From JAWWBS01 sp033720815 (lineage in GTDB: Bacteria; Pseudomonadota; Gammaproteobacteria; Natronospirales; JAJUFS01): a stretch of DNA of 23,277 nucleotides. Numbering within the stretch: position 1 is the first letter of the stretch; each line of letters begins with the position of its first letter. Where the stretch lies: assembly GCA_033720815.1 (NCBI GenBank), contig JAWWBT010000018.1, forward strand, positions 1 through 23,277, written 5' to 3'. The notes under the pieces were generated by a model. It was not told the origin of the DNA, made no database searches, and was given only the letters and a program-made list of their open reading frames with translations. Below, piece by piece: positions 15,987 to 23,277 of the stretch. The position numbers were made by a program, and so were the translations under genes.

Positions 15987-17285
15987 TCATGCAGCGGCGA
16001 GAACCACCCGGCTGGCGGGGAAAACGCAGGTAAAACTGCTGCCCTTGCCGGGTTCCGACTCGATTTCGAGCCTGGCACCGTGGCGCTGCAACACATGCTT
16101 CACGATGGCAAGGCCAAGGCCGGTTCCCCCTTTAGCGCGGACCCGAGACTGGTCCACGCGATAGAACCGCTCGGTCAGTCGCGGAATATGCTCGCGCGCG
16201 ATACCAATCCCGGTATCTGTCACCGTCAGGCAGACATCGTTGTCACGAGCATGCCAGCGAATGGTGACTCGCCCACTTTTCGGTGTATAGCGACAGGCAT
16301 TGAACACCAGGTTGGAAAACGCGCTGTAGATTTCCTTTTCAATACCGCGCAGGTGGACGCGAGTCTGCAGGTCGAGTTCGATATCTTCCGGACCCTCTCC
16401 CAGTGCCAGGGCTTCCTCCCGAATGCGGGAGATGAGTCCGGGAACATCGATCTCCTCTCCCTTGGCCTGCTCGCTACCGGTTTCCAGGCGAGACAATTCA
16501 AGCAGGTCTTCAATGATTCCTGACATGCGTTCGGACTGGCGCCGCATTTCATCCAGCGGCACCTGCCATTCCTTCGCCAGCGCAGGATCATCCTGCAAGG
16601 CTTCCAGGTAGCCGCGGATCACCGTTAGCGGCGAACGCAGCTCGTGGGACGCATTGGCAACGAACTCGCGCCGCATCTGTTCCAGGCGAAACAGCCGCGT
16701 GATGTCGCGCACCAGCAGCAGCCGCTGGCCTTCATCACCATAGGGGGTTACCTGGAAGGAAAGTCGCCGATCCGCATTCACGGGAGAGAAGGTTTCCAAT
16801 GGCTCGCCGAACTTCGCATCCGTGAGATACCGGATGAAATCCGGGTGTCGCACGAGGTTACCGATGCGCTGGCCGACATCCAGTGCGGCATTGAGCCCGA
16901 GCAGCTTTTCAGCGGCATCGTTCATCCACACGATCTGCCAGTTACGGTTCACTACGACCGTGCCGTCCGGCATCGCCGATGTCGAATCTCGGAATGCCCG
17001 AATCAGTCGGGCAATGCGCTGCTTGCGCTTGCGGTTTCGACGGTATTGCCGATAGAGGTGATAGAAGACCTCGCCCCAGACACCGGGCGCTTCCGGAGGG
17101 ACTCCGCGACGATCATGGACAAGCCAGTTGAGAAGCCGCGATAACGAGAGGAACTGGTGGACAATGAAGACGGAGAGACCAACCGAAACGAGCAGCAGCG
17201 GATAGCCGAGAATGAGCCCCAGCAACAGGGAGAGCAGCAGTAGCGCTGCCAGGCGGAACAGCTCTCGCACCAGTTCGGCATGCAC
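15987..17285 (-). CDS. phoR: Phosphate regulon sensor histidine kinase PhoR
   Basis: PhoR is the membrane-bound kinase that phosphorylates PhoB when phosphate is scarce. The 432-residue protein has two N-terminal membrane helices (about 11-27 and 28-48) with almost no periplasmic loop, as is typical of PhoR. A linker and PAS domain (about 100-195, DGTVVVNRNWQIVWMNDAAE) follow, then the HisKA domain with H214 in VANASHELRSPLTVI. The ATPase domain has N-box FSNLVFNACRYTP, G1 TDTGIGI and G2 GTGLGLAIV. The start is a GTG at 17285, without a clear ribosome-binding site, so the exact N-terminus is less sure. It lies 54 nt after phoB and is probably co-transcribed with it. Confidence 0.95.
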   Translation of the reverse strand: MHAELVRELFRLAALLLLSLLLGLILGYPLLLVSVGLSVFIVHQFLSLSRLLNWLVHDRRGVPPEAPGVWGEVFYHLYRQYRRNRKRKQRIARLIRAFRDSTSAMPDGTVVVNRNWQIVWMNDAAEKLLGLNAALDVGQRIGNLVRHPDFIRYLTDAKFGEPLETFSPVNADRRLSFQVTPYGDEGQRLLLVRDITRLFRLEQMRREFVANASHELRSPLTVIRGYLEALQDDPALAKEWQVPLDEMRRQSERMSGIIEDLLELSRLETGSEQAKGEEIDVPGLISRIREEALALGEGPEDIELDLQTRVHLRGIEKEIYSAFSNLVFNACRYTPKSGRVTIRWHARDNDVCLTVTDTGIGIAREHIPRLTERFYRVDQSRVRAKGGTGLGLAIVKHVLQRHGARLEIESEPGKGSSFTCVFPASRVVLAAA

Positions 17286-17339
17286 GGCGATGCGGTGACC
17301 TCTACTTGTCAGTCGTCCACGTTCGGGCGTTGTGTGCTT

Positions 17340-18035
17340 TCAGGCGTTGTCCGGTGAGAAGCGGTAACCCGCACCGCGCACCGTCTGGATGTAGCGGTCA
17401 AAGCCGGTCGGCGTCAGCGCCTTGCGCAGGCGGCGAATATGCACGTCAACCGTTCGTTCTTCAACATAAACGTTACCGCCCCACACCCGGTCCAGCAACT
17501 GGCTGCGACTGAAGACGCGATCCGTATGGCCCATGAAGAAACGGAGTAGCCGGAATTCCGTGGGGCCGAGCTCGACGGGCGTACCAGCAGCAGTGACTCG
17601 GTGGCTGGATGCATTCAGGACAAGGCCATCAACATCAAGCACATCGGATTCGCCGCCTGGCGCGGTGCGCCGGAGTACTGCATTGATGCGCGCGATCAGT
17701 TCGCGTGACGAAAACGGCTTGGTGATGTAGTCGTCGACACCGCTTTCCAGGCCCAGCACCTTGTCATCTTCGTCGGCTCGCGCCGTCAGCATGATGATCG
17801 GGACTTCGCGACTCGCGTCTTCGCGGCGCAGCGACCGGGCAAACTCGATACCGCTGATGTCAGGCAGCATCCAGTCAAGAAGGATGAGGTCGGGAATTTC
17901 GTTGGCAATCGCGACTCGAGCCTTGCCGCAGTCTTCCGCTTCAACCGTGCGGAAGCCGGAACGTTTCAGGCCGAAGGCGACCATTTCGCGAATCGCCTTT
18001 TCGTCTTCCACCACCAGTATCAGTTTTTCTGTCAT
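17340..18035 (-). CDS. phoB: Phosphate regulon response regulator PhoB
   Basis: PhoB is an OmpR-family response regulator that binds Pho boxes and activates phosphate-starvation genes. The 231-residue product has the receiver acidic pair E10/D11, the phosphoacceptor D54 (LILLDWML), the conserved K106 (YITKPFSS) and a C-terminal winged helix (LGPTEFRLLRFFM, RTVDVHIRRLRKAL, VRGAGYRF). The ATG at 18035 follows AAGAGGCAC, a good ribosome-binding site; the GTG at 18050 would overlap that site. It heads the phoB-phoR operon under a perfect Pho box at 18099-18116, so it autoregulates. Confidence 0.97.
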   Translation of the reverse strand: MTEKLILVVEDEKAIREMVAFGLKRSGFRTVEAEDCGKARVAIANEIPDLILLDWMLPDISGIEFARSLRREDASREVPIIMLTARADEDDKVLGLESGVDDYITKPFSSRELIARINAVLRRTAPGGESDVLDVDGLVLNASSHRVTAAGTPVELGPTEFRLLRFFMGHTDRVFSRSQLLDRVWGGNVYVEERTVDVHIRRLRKALTPTGFDRYIQTVRGAGYRFSPDNA

Positions 18036-18082
18036 GTGCCTCTTTCTCACCCGGTTTCCGAGGGCCGTGTGACCATGAGCGG

Positions 18083-18116
18083 ATTACAGCAGCCGTTTAT
18101 GACAGAAACGTGACAG
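18083..18116 (-). promoter_or_regulatory. Pho box and -10 of phoBR
   Basis: On the minus strand CTGTCACGTTTCTGTCAT (18116 to 18099) matches the PhoB consensus in both 7-bp repeats with a 4-bp spacer. TGTAAT (18088 to 18083) follows after 10 bases as a near-consensus -10. The leader to the phoB ATG is about 40 nt. A CTGTCAC in the opposite orientation lies at 18130-18136. Confidence 0.93.
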
Positions 18117-18155
18117 AACGACTTCAGTACTGTCACAAAAAGCGTTTGTTAAGGC

Positions 18156-18824
18156 TTAGCCGGACTTCCAGGCCACCTTGTCACGCAGGTAGACCGGAAT
18201 TGCCGATTCCGGTGGTCCGCCCTCTCCCGCAGCAAGCCGCGGCAGCGCCAGCTTCGCAATGGCGGCTGCTTCCGGCAGCAGGCTGTCATCACACTGCAAT
18301 TCGGACAGGCGCTGCCGTAATCCAGCGTAGGCGCTCCAGCCGTTCCCGGCCAGCAGTGCGGGAACCGGATCCGGAGTTTCCCAGGCATCGGGGGGCATCA
18401 GCGCGTCGTCTTCCAGGGGCTCTGCAAGGTCATCCCCGGCACGCCGGTAACGACCGACATAGATCTCATCCATGCGTGCATCGAGCGCCACAGCCACATG
18501 GTCGACGGCATGACGATCCAGTGCGACCTGGGCCAGCGCCTGCAGGCTACTGATGCCGAGCACCGGAATATCACGACCGAGAGCAATCCCCTGGGCGACA
18601 CCGGCCGCTATACGTAGCCCGGTGAACGCACCAGGACCATGACCGAATGCAACGGCTTCGATATCGCCGAGCGAAAGGCCTTGTGCGTGCAACAGTTCGT
18701 CTGTCAGCTGCAATACCTGGCGCGAAGGACGCTGGCCCGGTTCGAGCCGTTGCGACAGCTCGCCGTCGGCCAGGACGGCCACGGAACAGGCATTGGTGGA
18801 AAGGTCGAGAGCGAGAATCTTCAC
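18156..18824 (-). CDS. tsaB: TsaB, tRNA threonylcarbamoyladenosine synthesis protein
   Basis: TsaB is the inactive ASKHA-fold partner that dimerises with TsaD and, with TsaE, transfers the threonylcarbamoyl group to A37 of ANN-decoding tRNAs. The 222-residue product shows MKILALDLSTNACSVAV at the N-terminus and the family motif AFGHGPGAFTGLRIAAG at residues 59-75, with ISSLQALAQ after it and PVYLRDKVAW at the C-terminus. The start is GTG at 18824 with AGGAG five bases upstream. It follows the helicase gene by 25 nt and is likely in the same transcript. No clear terminator is visible between its TAA stop and the phoB promoter. Confidence 0.95.
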   Translation of the reverse strand: MKILALDLSTNACSVAVLADGELSQRLEPGQRPSRQVLQLTDELLHAQGLSLGDIEAVAFGHGPGAFTGLRIAAGVAQGIALGRDIPVLGISSLQALAQVALDRHAVDHVAVALDARMDEIYVGRYRRAGDDLAEPLEDDALMPPDAWETPDPVPALLAGNGWSAYAGLRQRLSELQCDDSLLPEAAAIAKLALPRLAAGEGGPPESAIPVYLRDKVAWKSG

Positions 18825-18849
18825 ACGGTCTCCTGCACGTTATGCCGTA

Positions 18850-20802
18850 TCAATCGAGATCGTTGAGGAATCCCAGCGCCACACCGGCATCCCGCGTGAT
18901 GCTCATCGGGGGGAGGCTCGCCAGGAATGTCTTGCCATAGGCCTTCGAGTATAACCGGGGATCGCAGAGCACCAGCGCGCCACGGTCTTCGGTATCGCGA
19001 ATCAGGCGGCCCACGCCCTGCTTGAGGCCGATAACTGCCTGCGGTACCTGCACATCCATGAAAGGATTGCCGCCTGCATCGCGCACGCCCTGCAGGCGCG
19101 CCTGCAGCACCGGGTCGTCCGGCATCGAGAACGGCAGCTTGTCGATGATCACGAGGCTCAGTGCCTGGCCACGCACGTCGACGCCTTCCCAGAAGCTGCC
19201 CGTACCCAGGAGCACGGCATCACCCGCCTGCCTGAATTCCTCGAGCAACTGTGAACGCGGCTTGTCACCCTGGACCATCACGGGATATTCAAGCTTGCCG
19301 CGAAGCAGTTCTGCGGCTTCATCAAGCGCCCGGTAACTGGTGAACAACAGGAAGGCTCGACCACGGCTCGCCCGCAACAACGGCAAGGCAATGCGCAGGA
19401 TGGCGCGCGTGTAATCCGGGGTATTCGGTTCGGGCATGCCTTCCGGCACATACAACAGCGCGTTGTTCGCGTAATCGAATGGACTCTCGACCAGTAGCTG
19501 GCGCGGCTCCTCGAGCCCGAGTCGCGTGATGAAATGATCCAGCTTGCCGGCAACAGCAAGTGTCGCCGAAGTAAATATCCATGCCGAGGGGCGCGCATAG
19601 ACCTGCGCATGGAATCGCTCACCGGGATCAACAGGTGTCGCGTTCAGGATAAAGCCACGCTTCGTCGCTTCAGCCCAGCGAATGACTCCGGGTGATGTCT
19701 CGCGATCAATCTCGTCGAGCCGCATGATGAGTTGCTGTGCTCGCGCCAAGCAGTTTTCCAGGCCGCGCGATTCTTCTGATAACGGCTCCAGTTCTTCGGT
19801 GAGCTTGTCCAGTGCAATACAGACCTGTTCCAGCGCGGCTGACGCCGTACGGTCTCGCTGCACGGTCTGCATGGGATAACGGCCGGTCCCGGTACCCATG
19901 GAAAGCCGCAGGTCCTGCGTGCGGTGCTCGAGGTCACGCGACAGGTGTTCGATATCCCCGCCATCAACCATTACCTGCAGTGATTCGGCAACGCAATCAC
20001 GCGCAAGCTGGATGAGCTGGCGAGAAGATACTCGTGTGCCGAAATACTGGGTCGCGATCTCCGGCAACTGGTGCGCCTCGTCAACGATCACCGTATCCGC
20101 ACCCGGCAACAACTCACCAAAGCCTTCTTCCTTCAACACCATGTCCGCGAGCAGGAGATGATGATTGACCACAACAAGGTCGGCTTCCTGCGCCTTGCGG
20201 CGTGCCTTCAGTACATGACAATCCGAATACACCGGACAGGATTGCCCCAGGCAATTATCCGGCGTGGATGTAATGCGCGGACGCAGCGGCGAGGTTTCCG
20301 GTAATTCGTGAAATTCGGCGAGGTCACCACTGCTGGTTTCATCGGCCCAGCGCTTGACGCGATCGAGCTGCGAGCGATCGCGCAGCGAATGCACGGAGGC
20401 TTCCTCGCGCGCAATTTCGAGCCGATGCAGGCAAAGGTAATTGGCCCGCCCTTTCAGCAAGGCAACATCGAGCGGTCGACCCACCGCCTTCTGCAGTGTC
20501 GGCAGGTCACGGTGGTAAAGCTGGTCCTGCAAGTGACGCGTGCCGGTGGAGATGACGGTCTTGCCGCTCCCGAGCAGGGCCGGCAGGAGGTAGGCGTAGG
20601 TCTTGCCGGTACCGGTGCCGGCTTCGGCTACCAGCACGGCTGAATCGTCAATGGCATCAGCTACAGCTTCAGCGAGATCGATCTGTGGTTGGCGAGGCTG
20701 GAATCCGTCGATGGCATCCGCGAGGCGGCCATCGCTACCGAACCAGTCCTGCATGTCGCTGGATTGGGCGTTGGTCGCAACCCCGTCGACGCTGTTACTC
20801 AC
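18850..20802 (-). CDS. DinG/YoaA-family ATP-dependent DNA helicase (Fe-S, XPD-like)
   Basis: This 650-residue superfamily 2 helicase of the XPD/DinG type is closest in layout to YoaA. It has Walker A GTGTGKT (62-68), four cysteines spaced as in the Fe-S domain (C124 in NYLCLHR; C184, C189 and C195 in NCLGQSCPVYSDCHV), DEAH at 241-244 and C-terminal helicase motifs including LFTSYRALDEAAELL, LGTGSFWEGVDVRG and QGVGRLIRDTEDRG. Members unwind DNA 5' to 3' in repair; YoaA works with the polymerase III chi subunit in E. coli. I prefer the GTG at 20802 because it overlaps the previous gene's TGA as GTGA; a GTG one codon earlier is equally possible. It is coupled to the TPR lipoprotein gene. Confidence 0.93.
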   Translation of the reverse strand: MSNSVDGVATNAQSSDMQDWFGSDGRLADAIDGFQPRQPQIDLAEAVADAIDDSAVLVAEAGTGTGKTYAYLLPALLGSGKTVISTGTRHLQDQLYHRDLPTLQKAVGRPLDVALLKGRANYLCLHRLEIAREEASVHSLRDRSQLDRVKRWADETSSGDLAEFHELPETSPLRPRITSTPDNCLGQSCPVYSDCHVLKARRKAQEADLVVVNHHLLLADMVLKEEGFGELLPGADTVIVDEAHQLPEIATQYFGTRVSSRQLIQLARDCVAESLQVMVDGGDIEHLSRDLEHRTQDLRLSMGTGTGRYPMQTVQRDRTASAALEQVCIALDKLTEELEPLSEESRGLENCLARAQQLIMRLDEIDRETSPGVIRWAEATKRGFILNATPVDPGERFHAQVYARPSAWIFTSATLAVAGKLDHFITRLGLEEPRQLLVESPFDYANNALLYVPEGMPEPNTPDYTRAILRIALPLLRASRGRAFLLFTSYRALDEAAELLRGKLEYPVMVQGDKPRSQLLEEFRQAGDAVLLGTGSFWEGVDVRGQALSLVIIDKLPFSMPDDPVLQARLQGVRDAGGNPFMDVQVPQAVIGLKQGVGRLIRDTEDRGALVLCDPRLYSKAYGKTFLASLPPMSITRDAGVALGFLNDLD

Positions 20803-21260
20803 CACTGGTCCCGGAGACTGCGCGCCTCTTCGAATGCAAGGTCGGCTTCGCGAAGGTTACCCATTTCGGTTTCGGCGCGACCGATGACATCCCAGGCATC
20901 CGCTTGCACGTCCGGCCGGCCCCGTCCATACACAACAGCCATCCGTGCCAGTGATTTTGCCTGTACATAGTCGCCCTGCCGCAATCGTACTTCGGCAAGC
21001 TGCTGGCGCAGGCGCGGATCGCGAGGTGCAATGCGAATTCCGCGCTCCAGGGCATTCGCTGCCAGTTGCAGGTTGCCTGCTGCCAGCTGGCGGTCGGCTT
21101 CCGCACGCAGTGCGACCACGGCCGGATTTTGCGGCGTGTCACTCGATACCTGAGGTTCGGAATACGGAGTGTCTTCGACTACCTGGGTGCTGGAACAGGC
21201 GATCAAGGCCAGGCAACAGAGCAGGAGGCAGGTTATCGAAGGAATATGGAACGTCTTCAT
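20799..21260 (-). CDS. lpoP: TPR lipoprotein next to PBP1B, candidate LpoP
   Basis: This 153-residue lipoprotein has a hydrophobic signal (about 8-21) and a lipobox LIAC with the lipidated C22 followed by SSTQ. No aspartate at +2 means outer-membrane sorting is expected. After a polar linker of about 30 residues come helical pairs of TPR type (LRAEADRQLAAGNLQLAANA, LRQQLAEVRLRQGDYVQAKS, WDVIGRAETEMGNLREADLA). In Pseudomonas aeruginosa LpoP, a TPR outer-membrane lipoprotein encoded beside ponB/mrcB, activates PBP1B. The architecture and the place directly after mrcB (87 nt) match that. GATGAGAG supports the ATG at 21260. The gene overlaps the helicase gene by 4 nt. Assignment rests on context and architecture, not on an alignment. 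Confidence 0.7.
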   Translation of the reverse strand: MKTFHIPSITCLLLCCLALIACSSTQVVEDTPYSEPQVSSDTPQNPAVVALRAEADRQLAAGNLQLAANALERGIRIAPRDPRLRQQLAEVRLRQGDYVQAKSLARMAVVYGRGRPDVQADAWDVIGRAETEMGNLREADLAFEEARSLRDQW

Positions 21261-21347
21261 GCGACTCTCATCAACCGGCAGTAATGGATTCAGGTAAGGC
21301 ACATGATACCGGCAGTATCCAGCCTGTGCCCAACCTTCATCCCTCGC

Positions 21348-23276
21348 TTACTGAACAGTGTTCCCGAGCCTTTCGTTCTCGACGACGCGACAGGCGGGCT
21401 CACCCTTCGGTGCAGATCCCTCGATGAAGGGCAGCTGCCTGGCCTGCGGGCAATCGGGTGTCGAGAGTGTGCGCGATGATGGCACTACCCAGGTTTCCTC
21501 GACCGATTCCGGCTTGAGCGGACGATATGGCTGCTCGGCGATGTCATCCATCAAGCGGGCCCAGATCGGCAAGGCACCGCTGGCGCCGGTAAGCCGTACA
21601 CTTTCGTTGTCATCACGACCAACCCAGACAACTGCGGTGCGATCACCGGAGAATCCGGCGAACCAGGCATCCCGGAAATCATTGGTTGTCCCGGTCTTGC
21701 CGGCAAGGCGCTTGCCCGTGAACTGGGAAAGGGACTGGCCGGTTCCTTCACGGGTCACCAGCTGCATCGCGCGATCGACGAGGTAGGCCGCTTCAGGGTC
21801 GACACTCTCGCTTACTTCCAGACCGTAACGCGTCAGCGGCTCACCCTTGGCATTCAGCACTTCACGGATGGTATTCAAGGGGCTCCGGTAGCCGCCGTTG
21901 CCCAGCGTTCCGTAAACCTGCGCAACTTCGAACGGTGTCATGGTAACCGCACCCAGCAACAGTGACGGATAGCTGCGTGGCGTACGCCCAAAGCCGAGGA
22001 GTTGAAGGTTGCGAATGACATTATCAATACCGACATTGATGCCTACGCGAACCGTCGCGGCGTTGTAGGAATTGACGAGCGCCTCAACCAGCGGGACGGT
22101 CCCGTGGTAGACATCGCGGTAATTTCCAGGTTGCCAGACTTCCCCGTTCGGCAGTTCCACTTCGACCGGCGAATCATCAACCGGCGTTATCAGGGTGTAA
22201 AGATCGGGGCTATCCAGTGCTGTCAGGTACACCACCGGCTTGATCAGCGAACCGATCGAACGAACGGCACTGTACGCACGGTTGAATCCCGCGAAACGGG
22301 CATCACGGCCACCAACAACCGCCTGCACCTCTCCACCATCGAGACTCGTAACCACTACCGCGCCTTCAAGTGTCCCGCTGGCGAGTCCGCGGCTACGCTC
22401 CAGCGAATTGAGCCCTTCTCCCAGCCTGCGTTCGGCGCGTTGCTGGATCTGGGGATCAAGCGTCGAGAAGATCCTCAGGCCACCGTTATTCAGGTCATAT
22501 TCATCGTAATCGCTGCGCAACTGCTCCTTGAGAATATCCATGAACGCCGGATAGAAACTGGTGCCTTGCGGCGCGTCTGCCGTAACACCCAGCGGTCGCT
22601 GCTGCGCACGCCTTGCAGTCTCTGCAGACAAGACCCCCTGCTCGGCAGCAACCTCAAGTACCAGGTTGCGGCGTTCCATTGCACGCTCGGGATGACGGCG
22701 CGGGTCGAAGTAGGACGGGCCCTTGATGAGGCCCACGAGCAGTGCAATTTCCTCGGCGCGCAATTCCTGCAGCGGCCGCTGGAAATAGAAATAACTCGCA
22801 AGACCAATGCCGTGAATCGCGCGTTGGCCATCCTGGCCCAGATAAACCTCGTTAAGATAGGACTCTAGAATCTGCGACTTCGGGAACCCGAAATCGATGC
22901 TGAGTGCCATGATGGCCTCATTGAGCTTGCGCCAATAGGTCTGTTCACGGTTGAGATAGAAATTCCTCACCAACTGCATCGTCAGCGTACTGGCGCCCTG
23001 GCGCACCTCGCCGGCCTCGACATTTGCGGCCAGTGCGCGCGCCACGGATTTCGGGTCCACTCCGATATGCTCATAGAACCGCCGGTCTTCGACCGCAATC
23101 AGCAAGTCGACGACCACCTGGGGAACATTATCGAGATCCACGAGGATGCGGTCTTCGCCGGTGCGGGGGAACAGGCTGCCGACCAGTGGCGGCTCAAGCC
23201 GCAACAGGGGAACGCTCGCACCGGATTCGAGATCCGTCACGTCACGCACACGATTTCCACTGAAGCGTATTTCGAC
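21348..23276 (-). CDS. mrcB: Bifunctional penicillin-binding protein 1B, N-terminus outside the window
   Basis: PBP1B polymerises lipid II into glycan strands and cross-links them in the periplasm. The frame is open through the right edge, so the cytoplasmic tail, membrane anchor and start are missing. The visible part begins in the UB2H region, where RFSGNRVRDVTDLESG matches PBP1B rather than PBP1A. The glycosyltransferase follows, with its catalytic glutamate in AVEDRRFYEH (codon 23088-23090) and QGASTLTMQLVRNFYLN. The transpeptidase has SLIK (Ser codon 22248-22250), SYN in VNSYNAATVR and KTG in AGKTGTTND (21690-21698). The C-terminal tail after the transpeptidase domain is short. It heads a run with the TPR lipoprotein, the helicase and tsaB. 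Confidence 0.95.
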   Translation of the reverse strand, partial: VEIRFSGNRVRDVTDLESGASVPLLRLEPPLVGSLFPRTGEDRILVDLDNVPQVVVDLLIAVEDRRFYEHIGVDPKSVARALAANVEAGEVRQGASTLTMQLVRNFYLNREQTYWRKLNEAIMALSIDFGFPKSQILESYLNEVYLGQDGQRAIHGIGLASYFYFQRPLQELRAEEIALLVGLIKGPSYFDPRRHPERAMERRNLVLEVAAEQGVLSAETARRAQQRPLGVTADAPQGTSFYPAFMDILKEQLRSDYDEYDLNNGGLRIFSTLDPQIQQRAERRLGEGLNSLERSRGLASGTLEGAVVVTSLDGGEVQAVVGGRDARFAGFNRAYSAVRSIGSLIKPVVYLTALDSPDLYTLITPVDDSPVEVELPNGEVWQPGNYRDVYHGTVPLVEALVNSYNAATVRVGINVGIDNVIRNLQLLGFGRTPRSYPSLLLGAVTMTPFEVAQVYGTLGNGGYRSPLNTIREVLNAKGEPLTRYGLEVSESVDPEAAYLVDRAMQLVTREGTGQSLSQFTGKRLAGKTGTTNDFRDAWFAGFSGDRTAVVWVGRDDNESVRLTGASGALPIWARLMDDIAEQPYRPLKPESVEETWVVPSSRTLSTPDCPQARQLPFIEGSAPKGEPACRVVENERLGNTVQ

Positions 23277-23277
23277 A

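Noticed and set aside
21270..21320. A 10-base direct repeat, ACCGGCAGTA, between mrcB and the TPR lipoprotein gene
   Set aside because: It has only two copies and no further structure, and is compatible with chance.
22002..22868. A 288-codon plus-strand frame opposite mrcB
   Set aside because: The opposite strand encodes the glycosyltransferase and transpeptidase motifs of PBP1B. The plus-strand translation shows no known domain.

Overview
This window is a gene-dense, GC-rich chromosomal segment whose gene content and order point to a gammaproteobacterium. Pointers are the glnD-dapC-dapD-yffB-dapE order, the Pho-regulon block, and the mrcB / TPR-lipoprotein / yoaA-like helicase / tsaB block. 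I do not assign a genus. I see no tRNA, rRNA, CRISPR array, insertion sequence or prophage gene, and no gap above 300 bases without a gene.

Layout. (1) Bases 2-5798, plus strand: the 3' part of glnD (PII uridylyltransferase/uridylyl-removing enzyme), then dapC, dapD, a Spx/ArsC-like reductase (yffB) and dapE. This is the succinylase branch of lysine/diaminopimelate synthesis, with translationally coupled 4-nt overlaps at dapD/yffB and yffB/dapE. (2) Bases 5822-5847: a hairpin where plus- and minus-strand transcription converge. (3) Bases 5874-18116, minus strand: a phosphate-acquisition region. In transcription order it holds phoB, phoR, pstS, an OprP/OprO-type porin, a PlsC-family acyltransferase, pstC, pstA, pstB, phoU, a degenerate low-molecular-weight phosphatase/ArsC-like protein and dsbB. 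(4) Bases 18156-23277, minus strand: mrcB (PBP1B, cut by the right edge), a TPR lipoprotein resembling the PBP1B activator LpoP, a DinG/YoaA-type Fe-S helicase and tsaB.

How the genes work together. PhoR/PhoB sense and respond to phosphate limitation. I can read PhoB-binding boxes with a correctly spaced -10 upstream of phoB, pstS and the porin. The porin admits phosphate through the outer membrane, PstS captures it in the periplasm, PstCAB imports it and PhoU links transport to PhoR. PstC and PstA are both the oversized type with large periplasmic insertions. The acyltransferase gene is only 16 nt upstream of pstC, so membrane-lipid acylation appears tied to the phosphate operon.

The most notable anomalies are an in-frame TAA that separates the glutamine-sensing ACT domains of GlnD from the rest of the enzyme, and an ArsC/LMW-phosphatase-like protein at the end of the pst operon that has lost its P-loop arginine and one redox cysteine. 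No wholly new system is evident; most of the region is core chromosome with these local oddities.
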